DNA of 64,000 bases from Streptomyces sp. NRRL F-5126 (GCF_000721265.1 NZ_JOFZ01000012.1:496001-560000), one strand, 5' to 3'. Numbered from the stretch's first letter, positions 8,305 through 16,548 are shown. Numbers and translations: made by a program. The notes: generated from the letters alone by a model not told the origin.

Positions 8305-9048
8305 CTACAGCCCCGACTCCGCCGTGCGCACGAGAATGCGGCGGCAGTTCTCGCACCGGACCACGGCGTCGGGCGCGGCGGCCCGTACGTCGTTCAGCTC
8401 GGTGATGTTCAGCTCCAGTTGGCACCCCTCGCACCTGCGCTGGAAGAGCCGGGCCGCGCCGACGCCGTCCTGCTGCTCCCGCAGCTTCTCGTACAGCTTG
8501 AGCAGGTCCGCGGGGACGGAGGCCGCGACGGCCGCGCGCTCCTTCGTCACGTCGGCGCTCTCCGCGTCGATGGACTCCTGCGCGGTGTCGCGCTTCGCGC
8601 GGCTCTCCCCGGTCCTGGTCTCGACGGCGGACACGCGCCCGGTGAGCTCGGTGACGCGCTCCTGCGCGGACTCGCGGCGCTCCATCACGTCGAGCACCAC
8701 GTCCTCCAGGTCGCCCTGGCGCTTGGCGAGCGAGGCGATCTCGCGCTGGAGGTTCTCCAGGTCCTTCGGGGACGTCACTGCGCCGGAGTCGAGGCGCTGC
8801 TGGTCGCGCACGGCGCGCTGGCGCACCTGGTCGACGTCCTGCTCCGCCTTGGTCTGCTCGCGTGCGGTGTCGCTCTCCTCCGTCTGCGCGGCGACGAGCA
8901 GGTCGCGCAGCTGGGCCAGGTCCTTGGCGAGCGAGTCGAGCTCGGCGTGCTCGGGCAGGGCCGAGCGGCGGTGGGCGAGCTGCGACAGCCGCACGTCGAG
9001 TGCCTGGACGTCGAGGAGTCGGAGCTGGTCGGCAGGCGCGGCGTTCAG
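8305..9048 (-). CDS. C4-type zinc-ribbon coiled-coil protein, CTG start
   Basis: About 247 residues. A long charged coiled coil (about 10-170) is followed by a zinc ribbon with RCEGCQLEL and VVRCENCRRIL, two CxxC pairs. This architecture is conserved beside NIF3 genes in actinomycetes; a nucleic-acid or protein-assembly role is often assumed but unproven. The best start is CTG at 9048: the next residues (NAAPADQLRLLDVQALD) are where homologues begin, CTG overlaps the NIF3 stop as CTGA, and CGGGAG lies about eight bases upstream. The nearest ATG in frame (9111) would overlap NIF3 by 67 bases. It is the middle gene of a three-gene operon. Confidence 0.85.
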   Translation of the reverse strand: MNAAPADQLRLLDVQALDVRLSQLAHRRSALPEHAELDSLAKDLAQLRDLLVAAQTEESDTAREQTKAEQDVDQVRQRAVRDQQRLDSGAVTSPKDLENLQREIASLAKRQGDLEDVVLDVMERRESAQERVTELTGRVSAVETRTGESRAKRDTAQESIDAESADVTKERAAVAASVPADLLKLYEKLREQQDGVGAARLFQRRCEGCQLELNITELNDVRAAAPDAVVRCENCRRILVRTAESGL

Positions 9049-9938
9049 TTGGGGGCTCCCGGTGGGTTGGTGGTCAAGGCGGGCGTCGAGGACGCGAAGT
9101 GCGACGACCATGGGTCGGTGACCGCTTTCGAGACGTGGACCCGCAGGTCCCAGCCGTTGCGGTCGGAGATCTCGTCCAGCTGGGCGGCGGCCTGCTCGCA
9201 CCACGGCCACTCGGTGGCCCAGTGCGCGGCGTCGACGAGTCCCAGTGGGGAGTGCTGGGTGGCCTCTGAGGCCGGGTGGTGGCGCAGGTCAGCGGTGAGG
9301 AACGCGTCCACGCCCGCGGCGCGGGCCGCCGCGAAGAGGCCGTCGCCCGAGCCGCCGCTCACCGCGACCGTGCGGACGGCCGCGTCCTGGTCGCCCGCGA
9401 GGCGGACGCCCTGCGCGGTGGCGGGCAGGCGGTGGGCGGCGCGCGCCGCGAAGTGGCCGAGAGTGGTCGGGGCGTCGAGCTCGCAGACCCTGCCGAGACC
9501 CCTGCGGCCCTCGGGATCGGTGGGGTCCGGCACGAGGGGCCGCAGGACGCGCAGGCCGAGCGCCCCCGCGAGTGCGTCGGAGACACCGGGGTCGGCGCTG
9601 TCGGCGTTGGTGTGGGCGACGTGCAGGGCGACGCCGTTCTCGATCAGCGTGTGGACGACGCGGCCCTTGAACGTGTCGGCGGCGACGCCGTGCATGCCGC
9701 GGAGGTAGAGGGGATGGTGCGTGACGAGGAGCTGCGCGCCCAGCGCGACGGCCTCCTCGGCGATCTCCTGAACCGGGTCGACGGCGAACAGCACCCGGTC
9801 GACGGACGCGCCGGGCCGTGCCGGGTCCCCCGGCAGGCCGGGATCACCGCAGACGGTGCCGACGGCGTCCCACTCCTCGGCCCGCGACGGCGGCCAGAGG
9901 GCGTTGAGCTCGGCGAGGACTTCGGACAGACGGGGCAC
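9045..9938 (-). CDS. NIF3-like dinuclear metal centre hexameric protein
   Basis: The 297-residue protein belongs to the NIF3/YbgI/DUF34 family. It shows metal-ligand motifs LLVTHHPLYLRG (His-His), HVAHTNAD and, near the C-terminus, DAAHWATEWPW with the paired His and Glu. Family members form toroidal hexamers with two metals per subunit; cyclohydrolase-like and metal-insertion roles have been suggested but none is settled. GTG 9938 (VPRLSEVLAELN) is the conserved N-terminus. The upstream open frame to 11324 is a shadow of the opposite-strand regulator. It is first in the operon with the zinc-ribbon and phosphatase genes. Confidence 0.9.
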   Translation of the reverse strand: MPRLSEVLAELNALWPPSRAEEWDAVGTVCGDPGLPGDPARPGASVDRVLFAVDPVQEIAEEAVALGAQLLVTHHPLYLRGMHGVAADTFKGRVVHTLIENGVALHVAHTNADSADPGVSDALAGALGLRVLRPLVPDPTDPEGRRGLGRVCELDAPTTLGHFAARAAHRLPATAQGVRLAGDQDAAVRTVAVSGGSGDGLFAAARAAGVDAFLTADLRHHPASEATQHSPLGLVDAAHWATEWPWCEQAAAQLDEISDRNGWDLRVHVSKAVTDPWSSHFASSTPALTTNPPGAPN

Positions 9939-10325
9939 GCCCGAAAGGCTACCTGCCACGGAGCGCCACGCGTACGGGGCGGTCGCGGGCCGCCCCTGCC
10001 GGCCGGCGGGCGCACCGCCGGGACGGCGGGAGCGCCCGGGAGCCACGGCCGGTGCTCGTGGGGCCGGCGGCCTGCCCCCGGCGGCGCCCGGAGCGGGATG
10101 CCGCCGAGCGACCGGCCGCCCCTCGCGTGAAAGGCCGCAGTCGGCGGGCCCCCGGGCCCGGGCCGGCCGGGCGGCCCGGGGATCGGGAGCAGCGGCAGCC
10201 CGCAGGATCGGCGCCGGGCGGCAACCCCGAAGCCAGGCCGCGCGGCGAACCCGCACCAGGCGGCAGCCCGAGTGGATGCCAGAATCCATCCGGTTCTCGC
10301 CAGCCCTTTGCCGAGGAGTCGCCAG
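9939..10325. other. GC-rich intergenic region between divergent genes
   Basis: This 387-base gap separates the NIF3 operon from the GlxA-type regulator. It is very GC-rich with runs of mixed G and C blocks (about 10138-10190). I found no convincing promoter, hairpin terminator or small gene in it apart from GAGGAG at 10314-10319, the ribosome binding site of the regulator. Confidence 0.5.
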
Positions 10326-11279
10326 GTGCACACCATCGCGGTCATGGCGCTCGAACAGGTCATCCCCTTCGACCTCTCGACGCCGATGGAGGTGTTCGCC
10401 CGGGTACGCCTGCCCGACGGACGCTGCCCCTACCGGGTGCGTGTGTGCGGACCCGCCGCCCAGGTCCCCGCGGCCGGGTTCGTGATCACCGCCCCCTGGG
10501 GGCTGGAGGAACTCGCGGACGCGGACACGATCGTCGTCCCCGGCCGCGCGGAAGGCGCGCCTCCGCCGGGTAAGGAAGTGCTGCGGGCGTTGCGCGCGGC
10601 GGCGGCGCGGGGCGCCCGGATCGCCTCCATCTGCGTCGGCGCGTTCGATCTCGCCCTGACCGGACTGCTCGACGGATCGGCGGCGACCACGCACTGGGTG
10701 GCCGCCCCCGACCTGGCCCGCCGCTTCCCCGAGGTCGAAGTGCGCCCCGACGTCCTCTACGTCGACAACGGGCAACTGCTCACCTCCGCCGGAGCGTCGG
10801 CGGGGCTGGACCTGTGCCTGCACATGATTCGCCGCGACTTCGGCTCCGCGGTGGCCGCAGACGCGGCCCGCCTGGCGGTCACACCGCTGGAACGCGAGGG
10901 CGGCCAGGCGCAGTTCATCGTCCATCCGCGGCCACCCGTGCCCCAGGGCTCCGTGCTCGAACCGGTGCTCGCCTGGATGGAGGAGCACCTCGGTGAGGAG
11001 TTGACACTCGGCCGTCTGGCCCGGCACAGCGGTATGAGCGGACGCACTTTCAGCCGCCGGTTTCGTGAACAGACCGGCACCACCCCGCTGCAGTGGCTGC
11101 TGAGGGCCAGGGTCCGGCGGGCACAGTACCTCCTGGAGAACACCGACCACACCATCGACCGCGTCGCGGACCAGGCCGGCTTCGGCTCCCCGACCGCCTT
11201 CCGCGAACGCTTCAAAAAGGTCGCCGGCACCACGCCGCAGAGTTACCGGGCCGCTTTCCGCAGCAGCGAACGTGTCTGA
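10326..11279 (+). CDS. GlxA family transcriptional regulator (DJ-1/PfpI domain plus AraC HTH)
   Basis: The 317-residue protein has an N-terminal DJ-1/PfpI-like domain (about 1-190) with the nucleophile-elbow segment ASICVGAFDLALTGLLDG and TTHWVAAPDLARRFPEVEV. A C-terminal AraC helix-turn-helix pair follows (about 215-315) with EELTLGRLARHSGMSGRTF, FREQTGTTPLQWLLRARVRRA and the second helix VADQAGFGSPTAFRERFKK. Such proteins are local activators; the amidotransferase-like domain senses an unknown ligand. GTG 10326 follows GAGGAGTCGCC. Next to it is a free-standing DJ-1/PfpI protein gene, a pairing common in actinomycetes that suggests direct regulation. Confidence 0.9.
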   Translation: MHTIAVMALEQVIPFDLSTPMEVFARVRLPDGRCPYRVRVCGPAAQVPAAGFVITAPWGLEELADADTIVVPGRAEGAPPPGKEVLRALRAAAARGARIASICVGAFDLALTGLLDGSAATTHWVAAPDLARRFPEVEVRPDVLYVDNGQLLTSAGASAGLDLCLHMIRRDFGSAVAADAARLAVTPLEREGGQAQFIVHPRPPVPQGSVLEPVLAWMEEHLGEELTLGRLARHSGMSGRTFSRRFREQTGTTPLQWLLRARVRRAQYLLENTDHTIDRVADQAGFGSPTAFRERFKKVAGTTPQSYRAAFRSSERV

Positions 11280-11403
11280 CGGTCTTGTGGCGAGATCCCG
11301 TTGCAACCTGTCCATCGAGCCCATCCCCCCTGTGCGCGGCCGTTCCTAGCATCGAGGCGAGGCCGGTGATCACCGGCCGCCGCTCTCACGAAAGAACACG
11401 CAC

Positions 11404-12120
11404 ATGCACGTCCAGATCGTGTTGTTCGACGGGTTCGACCCGCTCGACGCCATCGCACCGTTCGAGGTCCTCCACGCCGGAGGCACGGCCTCCGGGGGCG
11501 CCGTCAGCGTGGAACTGGTCAGCGCCGAGGGGCCGCGGGCGGTCGTCAGCGGCACCGGCGGCCTGACGTTGCGCGCCGGCGGCGCCCTCGACCCCGGCCG
11601 TCCCGGTGTCGTCCTGGTACCCGGCGCCTCGGGGCGCGTCGGCGCTCCCGGCGACGGTGCGGACGGCACGGACGGCACGGACGGCACGGACGGCACGGAG
11701 CCGGACGACGGAGGCACGCAGGAGGACGCCATCCCGGTACGCCTGGGCCGAACGCTGAGGACCGGGTTGCCGGCGCTCCTCAAGGCGGCCATGGAGGACC
11801 CGGACATCACCGTGGCGACGGTCTGCGGCGGCTCGCTCGTCCTGTCCATGGCCGGTCTCCTTCAGGGGCGCCATGCCACCACCCACCACCTGGGCCTCGA
11901 CCTGCTCGACGCGACCGGTGCCCACGCGGTGCGCGCACGCGTCGTCGACGACGGCGACCTGATCACCGCCGCGGGGGTCACCTCCGGGCTCGATCTCGGC
12001 CTGTACCTCCTGGAACGCGAGGTGGGTTCGCGGATCGCCCATGCCGTGGAGGAGTTGTTCGCGCATGAGCGCCGCGGCACGACCTGGCGCCCGGGCGGTC
12101 CTGAGCCCGCTGCCTTCTGA
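11404..12120 (+). CDS. DJ-1/PfpI family protein with an expanded DGT repeat loop
   Basis: The 238-residue protein is a DJ-1/PfpI-fold protein: VQIVLFDGFDPLDAIAPFEV at the N-terminus, VATVCGGSLVLSMAGLLQGR around the conserved Cys, TTHHLGLDLL, and ITAAGVTSGLDLGLYLLERE near the end. A repetitive Asp-Gly-Thr stretch (about residues 85-100) interrupts the domain and probably forms a surface loop. Relatives include isonitrile hydratase-like and glyoxalase-like proteins, but the substrate cannot be told. It starts 124 bases after the GlxA regulator and is followed closely by a small conserved protein gene, probably one transcript. Confidence 0.87.
   Translation: MHVQIVLFDGFDPLDAIAPFEVLHAGGTASGGAVSVELVSAEGPRAVVSGTGGLTLRAGGALDPGRPGVVLVPGASGRVGAPGDGADGTDGTDGTDGTEPDDGGTQEDAIPVRLGRTLRTGLPALLKAAMEDPDITVATVCGGSLVLSMAGLLQGRHATTHHLGLDLLDATGAHAVRARVVDDGDLITAAGVTSGLDLGLYLLEREVGSRIAHAVEELFAHERRGTTWRPGGPEPAAF
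11661..11699 (+). repeat. 9-base tandem repeat (GACGGCACG) inside the DJ-1 gene
   Basis: About four exact copies of GACGGCACG in tandem encode Asp-Gly-Thr repeats. The unit is a multiple of three, so copy number can change without breaking the frame. Slippage variation between strains is likely. Confidence 0.85.
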
Positions 12121-12166
12121 ACGCCTCCCCCGTCCTGTACGTCACGTAGCAAGGAAGCACTGCCGC

Positions 12167-12511
12167 ATGTCCACTGGAATCGAAGGTGTCTGGGACCTGA
12201 CCATCGTGACGCCCATCGGGCGTGTGCGGCCCGTCGTCGAGCTGCACACGCTGGACGGGGTGCCGGCCGGCACCGCCCACGGCGCCGGCGAGAGCCTGCC
12301 GCTGAAGGACATCTCCTTCGACGGCCACACACTGGCCTGGAAGCAGTCCATCACCCGCCCGATGCACCTCGACCTGGTCTTCACCGTCACCGTGGACGGG
12401 GACACGATGACCGGCAGCTCCAAGGCCGGCCGTCTCCCGTCCTCCAAGGTCACCGGCCGGCGCCGCTCCCACGACGCGGCCGGCGTTGCCGGCACTGCCG
12501 AGCCGGCGTGA
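12167..12511 (+). CDS. Small conserved protein of unknown function
   Basis: The 114-residue protein (MSTGIEGVWDLTIVTPIGRV at the start) appears soluble and rich in beta-strand alternation, with GTAHGAGESLPLKDISFDG and TVTVDGDTMTGSSKAG suggesting a small beta-barrel. I recall similar short proteins in actinomycetes, with no defined role. ATG 12167 follows AAGGAAG (12151-12157) and is favoured over the longer frame from 12041, which overlaps the DJ-1 gene. It sits 46 bases after the DJ-1 stop and overlaps the next broken gene through GTGA, so all three were probably cotranscribed. Confidence 0.7.
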   Translation: MSTGIEGVWDLTIVTPIGRVRPVVELHTLDGVPAGTAHGAGESLPLKDISFDGHTLAWKQSITRPMHLDLVFTVTVDGDTMTGSSKAGRLPSSKVTGRRRSHDAAGVAGTAEPA

Positions 12512-12890
12512 CGATGTCATCACGTGCCTTGTCCGCGATCACCGGTGCGGCCGCGGCGCTGACCGCCGTGCTCGTCCTCGCGTGGCGACCGCGTGCGCGG
12601 CCGTTGCCGACCGCCCGCTGTCCGGCCTGGTCGCGAACAAGGTCGTGGGCGGCCCTGCCACGTGGCGCTCGCACCGGGCGCTGCACCGCTTCTCCACGGT
12701 GTCGACGGTGGTGATCGGACTGGTGAGTTTCGTGAACCTGGCCGCGCAGGTGGCTCTGTACCGCTGGAGTGACCTGGCCTGGCCCGGGCTCCTCCACGTC
12801 CTCATGGGGCCGTCGTCGGCCGCCATCACAGCGCTGTCCGTACTGCCGGCCCGCAGGACGGTCACCCGCGCCCGCGACGGCGGCGCCACG
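12508..12890 (+). pseudogene. Frameshifted membrane protein gene, DUF3159-like C-terminal part
   Basis: A GTG at 12508 overlaps the previous stop (GTGA) and begins a hydrophobic segment, LSAITGAAAALTAVLVLAWR, which then drops into low-quality sequence. From about 12600 a different frame carries RPLSGLVANKVVGGPATWR, STVSTVVIGLVSFVNLAAQV and DLAWPGLLHVLMGPSSAAIT. This resembles the C-terminal half of DUF3159-type integral membrane proteins. One frameshift near 12590-12600 would join the two. The second frame runs on to 13094 into the opposite gene, so the true end is unclear. It could be a sequencing error; otherwise it is a decayed gene. Confidence 0.5.
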
Positions 12891-12913
12891 CCGGCGAGTC
12901 AGCACGTCAGTGG

Positions 12914-13948
12914 TCAGTGCGTCAGGTACGTGCTGAGGTCGTCGAGGACCGAGTTCGCGGCCGTGACGCCGAGGCCCAGGTACCAGGTCTCGTCCTTCAC
13001 CGTCTTCGCGTGGCCGTCCTTCACTGCCGGCAGGTTCTTCCACAGCGGGTTGGACGTCGCCGCCGCCTCGTCCGTCTTCGCCGGGTCCCCGTAGACGCCC
13101 GTGAAGACCCAGTCGGCGTTCGCCTCGTCAATCTTCTCCGGGCTGATCTCGATCGCCAGCTCGTCCTCCTGCTGGTTCTTCGGCCGCGGCAGGCCGACGT
13201 CCTTGAGGATCGTCCCGATGAACGAGTCCTCGCCGTACAGCCGCAGGCGCCCCGGCATGTAGCGGACCATCGAGACGGTCGGCTCGTGCGGGCCGAGCTC
13301 CTTCTTCAGGGCGGCCGCCCTCTTGCCGTAGGCGGCGAGTTCGGCGTTCGCCTCCGCCGTCTTGTCCAGGGCCGCGGCGTTCAGCAGGTAGTTGCTCTTC
13401 CAGGTGTAGCCGGGCCGTATGGAGAAGACCGTCGGGGCGATCTTCGACAGCTCCTTGTACTTGTCCGCGGCGCGCAGCTCGCTGCCGAGGATCAGGTCCG
13501 GGTGGAGGTTGGCGATGGCCTCCAGGTTGAGGTTGCTGATCGTGCCGACCTGCTTCGGGTCGCCCGCGTCCTTCTTGAGGTACCCGGGGATGCCCTGGCC
13601 CGCCTGCGTGGGCGCCCAGCCGACCGGTTTCACGCCGAGCGAGACCACGTTGTCGAGCTCCCCGACGTCCAGCACCACGACCCGCTTCGGCTTCGCGGGG
13701 ATGGTCACCTTGCCCATCGCCATGGTGACCGTGCGGGGGAACTGCCCGGCCTTCGCCTTCGTGCCGAACGCGGCCGTCCGCTCGCCCGCTTTGGCGAAGT
13801 CCTTGCCGCCGGTCGCGACGTCGGCCTTCTTGCCGTTGCCGCTGCCACTGCCGCCCGACCCCTTCCCGTCGGACGAGCCGCAGGCGGCGAGGGACAGTGC
13901 GGTGGCCAGGGCGACCGCGGTGAGCGAGGCGCGACGGCGCAGGGACAT
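12914..13948 (-). CDS. Iron-siderophore ABC transporter substrate-binding lipoprotein
   Basis: The 344-residue protein has a lipoprotein signal peptide ending in the lipobox LSLAAC, a Gly/Ser/Lys linker, and a periplasmic-binding-protein fold of the FhuD/TroA class: PKRVVVLDVGELDNVVSLGV, NLEAIANLHPDLILGSELR, VSMVRYMPGRLRLYGEDSF and ANADWVFTGVYGD. Such proteins deliver ferric siderophores to an ABC importer. No permease or ATPase gene is adjacent, so it must share a transporter encoded elsewhere, as many streptomycete siderophore receptors do. The promoter region holds a clear iron box, so repression by an iron-loaded DmdR1/IdeR-type protein is likely. Start is ATG 13948. Confidence 0.92.
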   Translation of the reverse strand: MSLRRRASLTAVALATALSLAACGSSDGKGSGGSGSGNGKKADVATGGKDFAKAGERTAAFGTKAKAGQFPRTVTMAMGKVTIPAKPKRVVVLDVGELDNVVSLGVKPVGWAPTQAGQGIPGYLKKDAGDPKQVGTISNLNLEAIANLHPDLILGSELRAADKYKELSKIAPTVFSIRPGYTWKSNYLLNAAALDKTAEANAELAAYGKRAAALKKELGPHEPTVSMVRYMPGRLRLYGEDSFIGTILKDVGLPRPKNQQEDELAIEISPEKIDEANADWVFTGVYGDPAKTDEAAATSNPLWKNLPAVKDGHAKTVKDETWYLGLGVTAANSVLDDLSTYLTH

Positions 13949-13968
13949 GGTGACTCCCGGTGGTTCTA

Positions 13969-13987
13969 TTAGGTAAGGCGAACCTTA
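13969..13987. promoter_or_regulatory. Iron box (DmdR1/IdeR operator) of the siderophore-binding protein gene
   Basis: TTAGGTAAGGCGAACCTTA matches the 19-base actinobacterial iron-box consensus TTAGGTTAGGCTCACCTAA at most positions and is nearly palindromic. It lies about 20 bases upstream of the ATG at 13948, overlapping the expected promoter. An additional CCTTAA follows at 13988-13993, extending the symmetry. Iron-dependent repression is established for such sites in Streptomyces; here it is inferred from the match. Confidence 0.85.
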
Positions 13988-14135
13988 CCTTAAGCGCATT
14001 CTCATGGAGCAGCACAGTCGACGGGACAGCCCCCGGCAAATCCGGCCGCCGCCACTCGTACGTGTGAAGACGGTCGACTCGCGTTGTTCGGCAGGAAGTA
14101 CGAAAACTAGCTTCTTGGCCGGAGGTGACGGACCG

Positions 14136-16160
14136 ATGACATCGATGACGGCTCTCACCGTCGAGGAGGAGCGCGCCGGTTCCGGGCCGGCCGGCCCGGA
14201 ACCGGCCGGGCCGGCGGAGCCGGGTTCGGCCGAGCAGGCCGAAAACGCCGGCGAGCCCGGCGAGCCGCGCCCCGCCGGGGCTCGGCCCTCGGTTGCGCGG
14301 GCCGCCGGGACGGAGGCCACCGCCCCAACGCCTCCCGAGACACAGTCCGTCGGGGCGCGGACTGTCGAGGCACAGCCCGCCGGGGTGCGGACCGCCGCCG
14401 AGACGCAGGCGGCCCAGGCACCGATCGCCCGGCCCCGTCCCGCCGGACGGGAACCCGACGAGGCAAAGGCCCCCGGGACAGAGCCTTTCCGCGCACCGGC
14501 TGCTCGGGAACAAGCTGCCGCATCGCATCCCGCCCAGGCGCGATCCACTCGGGCACAGGCCGCCCGTGGGCAGGCCGTCGAAGCGGAGCCCGCTGACGAA
14601 CCGGCCGCCCGGGTGCGTGCCCGCTCGCAGCCCGCCGGGTGGGAACCCGCCGGAACGCGGGCCGTCGAGGTGCGATTCCCGCGGGCTCAGGCCGTCCCGG
14701 CGCGGCCCGCCGGGGCGAACGGCGCCGGGTCGGAGTCCGTCGCATGGGCAGCGGTGGCCGTCGGCGGGGCGGCTGGGCCGGCCGATGTACCGGGTGCGTT
14801 CGGCGCGTCCCCGGCGTCCGGCCCCGCGGGCGCCGCGGGGGTGCCGGGAGCCGCTCGGCCCTCCGGGACCGCGGACACCCGCAGCGCTCTCCGGAGCGTC
14901 GGCGCGGCCGCGCCCGCCGGCATCGCGATCGCCGCGGACGGCTCGTACGCCGCCCGCCTGGCCCCCGTCGCACCCGCCGGGCCCGGGGCCGGCGCCGCCG
15001 TCTGGTTTCCGGAGCGCTGGACCCTCGCGGGTCCTGAGCCGTATGCCGTCCCCCTCCCCCTCGGGCAGCCGGAGGAGCCGGACAGCCAGGTGCAGCCGCT
15101 GTCCGACGGCCGCGTCCTCATCTCCCGCCGCGTCGCCGACAGCTACGTCTTCTCGCTGCTCTACCCGACGGGCCCGGGTACGGGCGAGGTGCCGCTCGGC
15201 GCCGTCGAGTGCGAGCGGCTCACGCTCCTCCCGCCCGCGCCGGGCGGAAGCCGCGCGTACGCGCTCGTACCCGGCGCGCGCACGACGGACGTCTGGCTTG
15301 TCGCGGGCGGCGCCTTCGGGCCCGAGCTGGTCACCCGGGTACCGGGACACTGCACGGGCGGCGCCTGGCTGGATCGGACGGGCCGGCTGCTCGCGCTCGA
15401 CCGCGAGGCCGGCGGCGTCGTGAAGACCGTCGCCGTGGACCTGGAGCGCGGCGGCGAGATGTCGCCGCTGCTCCAGATCGCCGAGGACAGCGACGACCGG
15501 CTGCTGCTGGCCGATCCGGACAGCGGCCTGCTGCTGATCCGTTCGAACGCGCCGGGAGAGGACAGGATCGGCTGGGGCGTGCTGGGCAGTACGCGACCGG
15601 TGCGCTTCCCCGAGTGCCTGCGGCCGGCGGACGGCCGCGAGCCGGCCCCGTTCGCGGCGCAGCCCGGCCTGGTGCTCACACCGGAGACGTGCGCCGTGGC
15701 CTTCCGTGTGGACGGGGTGGCGGGCGGCACGTGCGTGGGCGTGTGGCGGCCGGCGGGACGTCGGCTGCACCTGCTGCCCGCACCGCCCGGATGGCTGGCC
15801 GGTGCGGGCCTTTGGACCCGTGAGGGCGTCCTGAGGCTGCCGTGCACGACGGCCGGCGCGCCCTGCGCGGTGGCGGAGGTGCGGGCGCCGGACGATGCGA
15901 CCATCGCGGCCGCGTCGCACCGTCCCGGGCGGGATCGGGCCACCGGAGCGGCGCGGACGACGGCCGAGCGGGGTGGCGCAGGCGGCGTCAGCGGCAGCTC
16001 CCGCACACAATCGCCCCAACCGGAACCACCGGTCGCGGAACCACGCGCCGACGTACACGCTCCTGTGGTGTGCAGGCCGGTTCCCCTGCAACAGGCGCCC
16101 CTCCAGCAACGTGCGGGTGCGGGGCGGGTGCCGGTCGGCGGCCAGGGGGTACTTGGCTAG
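14136..16160 (+). CDS. Repeat-rich protein with C-terminal beta-propeller-like domain
   Basis: The 674-residue protein starts at ATG 14136 behind GGAGG (14121-14125). Residues about 10-300 are low-complexity Ala/Pro/Glu/Gly sequence, of which about 65-195 repeats with a five-residue period (QAVEA, EPADE, PAARV, QPAGW, EPAGT). From about 310 the sequence becomes ordered: GIAIAADGSYAARLAPV, LPLGQPEEPDSQVQPLSDGR, LLYPTGPGTGEVPL, ALDREAGGVVKTVAVDLERG and LLADPDSGLLLIRSN. These suggest successive four-stranded blades. No signal peptide or transmembrane segment is visible, so it is probably cytoplasmic. Function unknown; the family seems streptomycete-specific. Confidence 0.75.
   Translation: MTSMTALTVEEERAGSGPAGPEPAGPAEPGSAEQAENAGEPGEPRPAGARPSVARAAGTEATAPTPPETQSVGARTVEAQPAGVRTAAETQAAQAPIARPRPAGREPDEAKAPGTEPFRAPAAREQAAASHPAQARSTRAQAARGQAVEAEPADEPAARVRARSQPAGWEPAGTRAVEVRFPRAQAVPARPAGANGAGSESVAWAAVAVGGAAGPADVPGAFGASPASGPAGAAGVPGAARPSGTADTRSALRSVGAAAPAGIAIAADGSYAARLAPVAPAGPGAGAAVWFPERWTLAGPEPYAVPLPLGQPEEPDSQVQPLSDGRVLISRRVADSYVFSLLYPTGPGTGEVPLGAVECERLTLLPPAPGGSRAYALVPGARTTDVWLVAGGAFGPELVTRVPGHCTGGAWLDRTGRLLALDREAGGVVKTVAVDLERGGEMSPLLQIAEDSDDRLLLADPDSGLLLIRSNAPGEDRIGWGVLGSTRPVRFPECLRPADGREPAPFAAQPGLVLTPETCAVAFRVDGVAGGTCVGVWRPAGRRLHLLPAPPGWLAGAGLWTREGVLRLPCTTAGAPCAVAEVRAPDDATIAAASHRPGRDRATGAARTTAERGGAGGVSGSSRTQSPQPEPPVAEPRADVHAPVVCRPVPLQQAPLQQRAGAGRVPVGGQGVLG
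14338..14722 (+). repeat. Degenerate 15-base minisatellite coding for five-residue repeats
   Basis: Successive 15-base units such as CAGCCCGCCGGGGTG, CAGGCCGTCGAAGCG, CAGCCCGCCGGGTGG and GAACCCGCCGGAACG follow one another with gaps and point changes. The period equals five codons and keeps the reading frame. The opposite strand reads as a pentapeptide-like pattern in a long spurious frame. Confidence 0.75.
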
Positions 16161-16308
16161 AATTCGACCGGGGTTACGCGGCCGTGCCGACCGGACACCA
16201 CCGGTGACCGCGCCGCGGGTGCGATCGCCTCGGTGCTGCGGGACGGGCCCGGATCGCGGGGCCCCTGAGCCACCACAATCAGCGACCACGACGGGGTGAC
16301 TTCCCACC

Positions 16309-16461
16309 ATGTCCGAAGCCCGAAACGACACCATCGAGAAGCGTCCGGAGACCACGGGCGCCGATCAGGGTGCAGCCGGGAACCACGGAAAGCACCGCGG
16401 GGGCTCGGCACCCTCGGACGACTCGTCGTCCGAGGCGAACGGCAAACACCGCCGGCCGTGA
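16309..16461 (+). CDS. Small hydrophilic protein, 50 residues
   Basis: ATG 16309 opens a frame of 50 codons encoding a highly charged, Gly/Ser/Asn-rich peptide beginning MSEARNDTIEKRPETTGADQ, with two GKHR motifs (GNHGKHRGGS and NGKHRRP at the end). There is no membrane segment. Clear third-position GC bias and a strong terminator 43 bases after the stop support a real gene. A start site with only GGGGTGAC upstream gives a moderate ribosome binding site. Function unknown. Confidence 0.6.
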   Translation: MSEARNDTIEKRPETTGADQGAAGNHGKHRGGSAPSDDSSSEANGKHRRP

Positions 16462-16503
16462 GTACATCGGCCCGGCGGCCCGAGGCCGCCTGAGCTCAGC
16501 GGA

Positions 16504-16548
16504 CGGAGGGGCCGCCCCGGCAGCAGCATTGCCGGGGCGGCCCCTCCG
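16504..16548. terminator. Strong hairpin terminator
   Basis: Perfect 19-base arms (left CGGAGGGGCCGCCCCGGCA, 16504-16522; right 16530-16548) flank a seven-base loop. It follows the small gene ending at 16461 and precedes the ABC transporter promoter, so it insulates the two units. Confidence 0.85.

Noticed and set aside
7543..9708. Plus-strand frame of 721 codons
   Set aside because: Antisense to three clear minus-strand genes (phosphatase, zinc ribbon, NIF3); no family motif in its own translation.
9939..10325. Small gene in the GC-rich gap before the GlxA regulator
   Set aside because: Frames there are Arg/Pro/Ala-rich with no motif and no ribosome binding site of their own.
13128..16355. 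Minus-strand open frame of 1075 codons with pentapeptide-like pattern
   Set aside because: It is antisense to the repeat-rich protein and overlaps the iron-binding protein gene in another frame. The pattern is the complement of the 15-base repeat, and codon bias favours the plus-strand gene.
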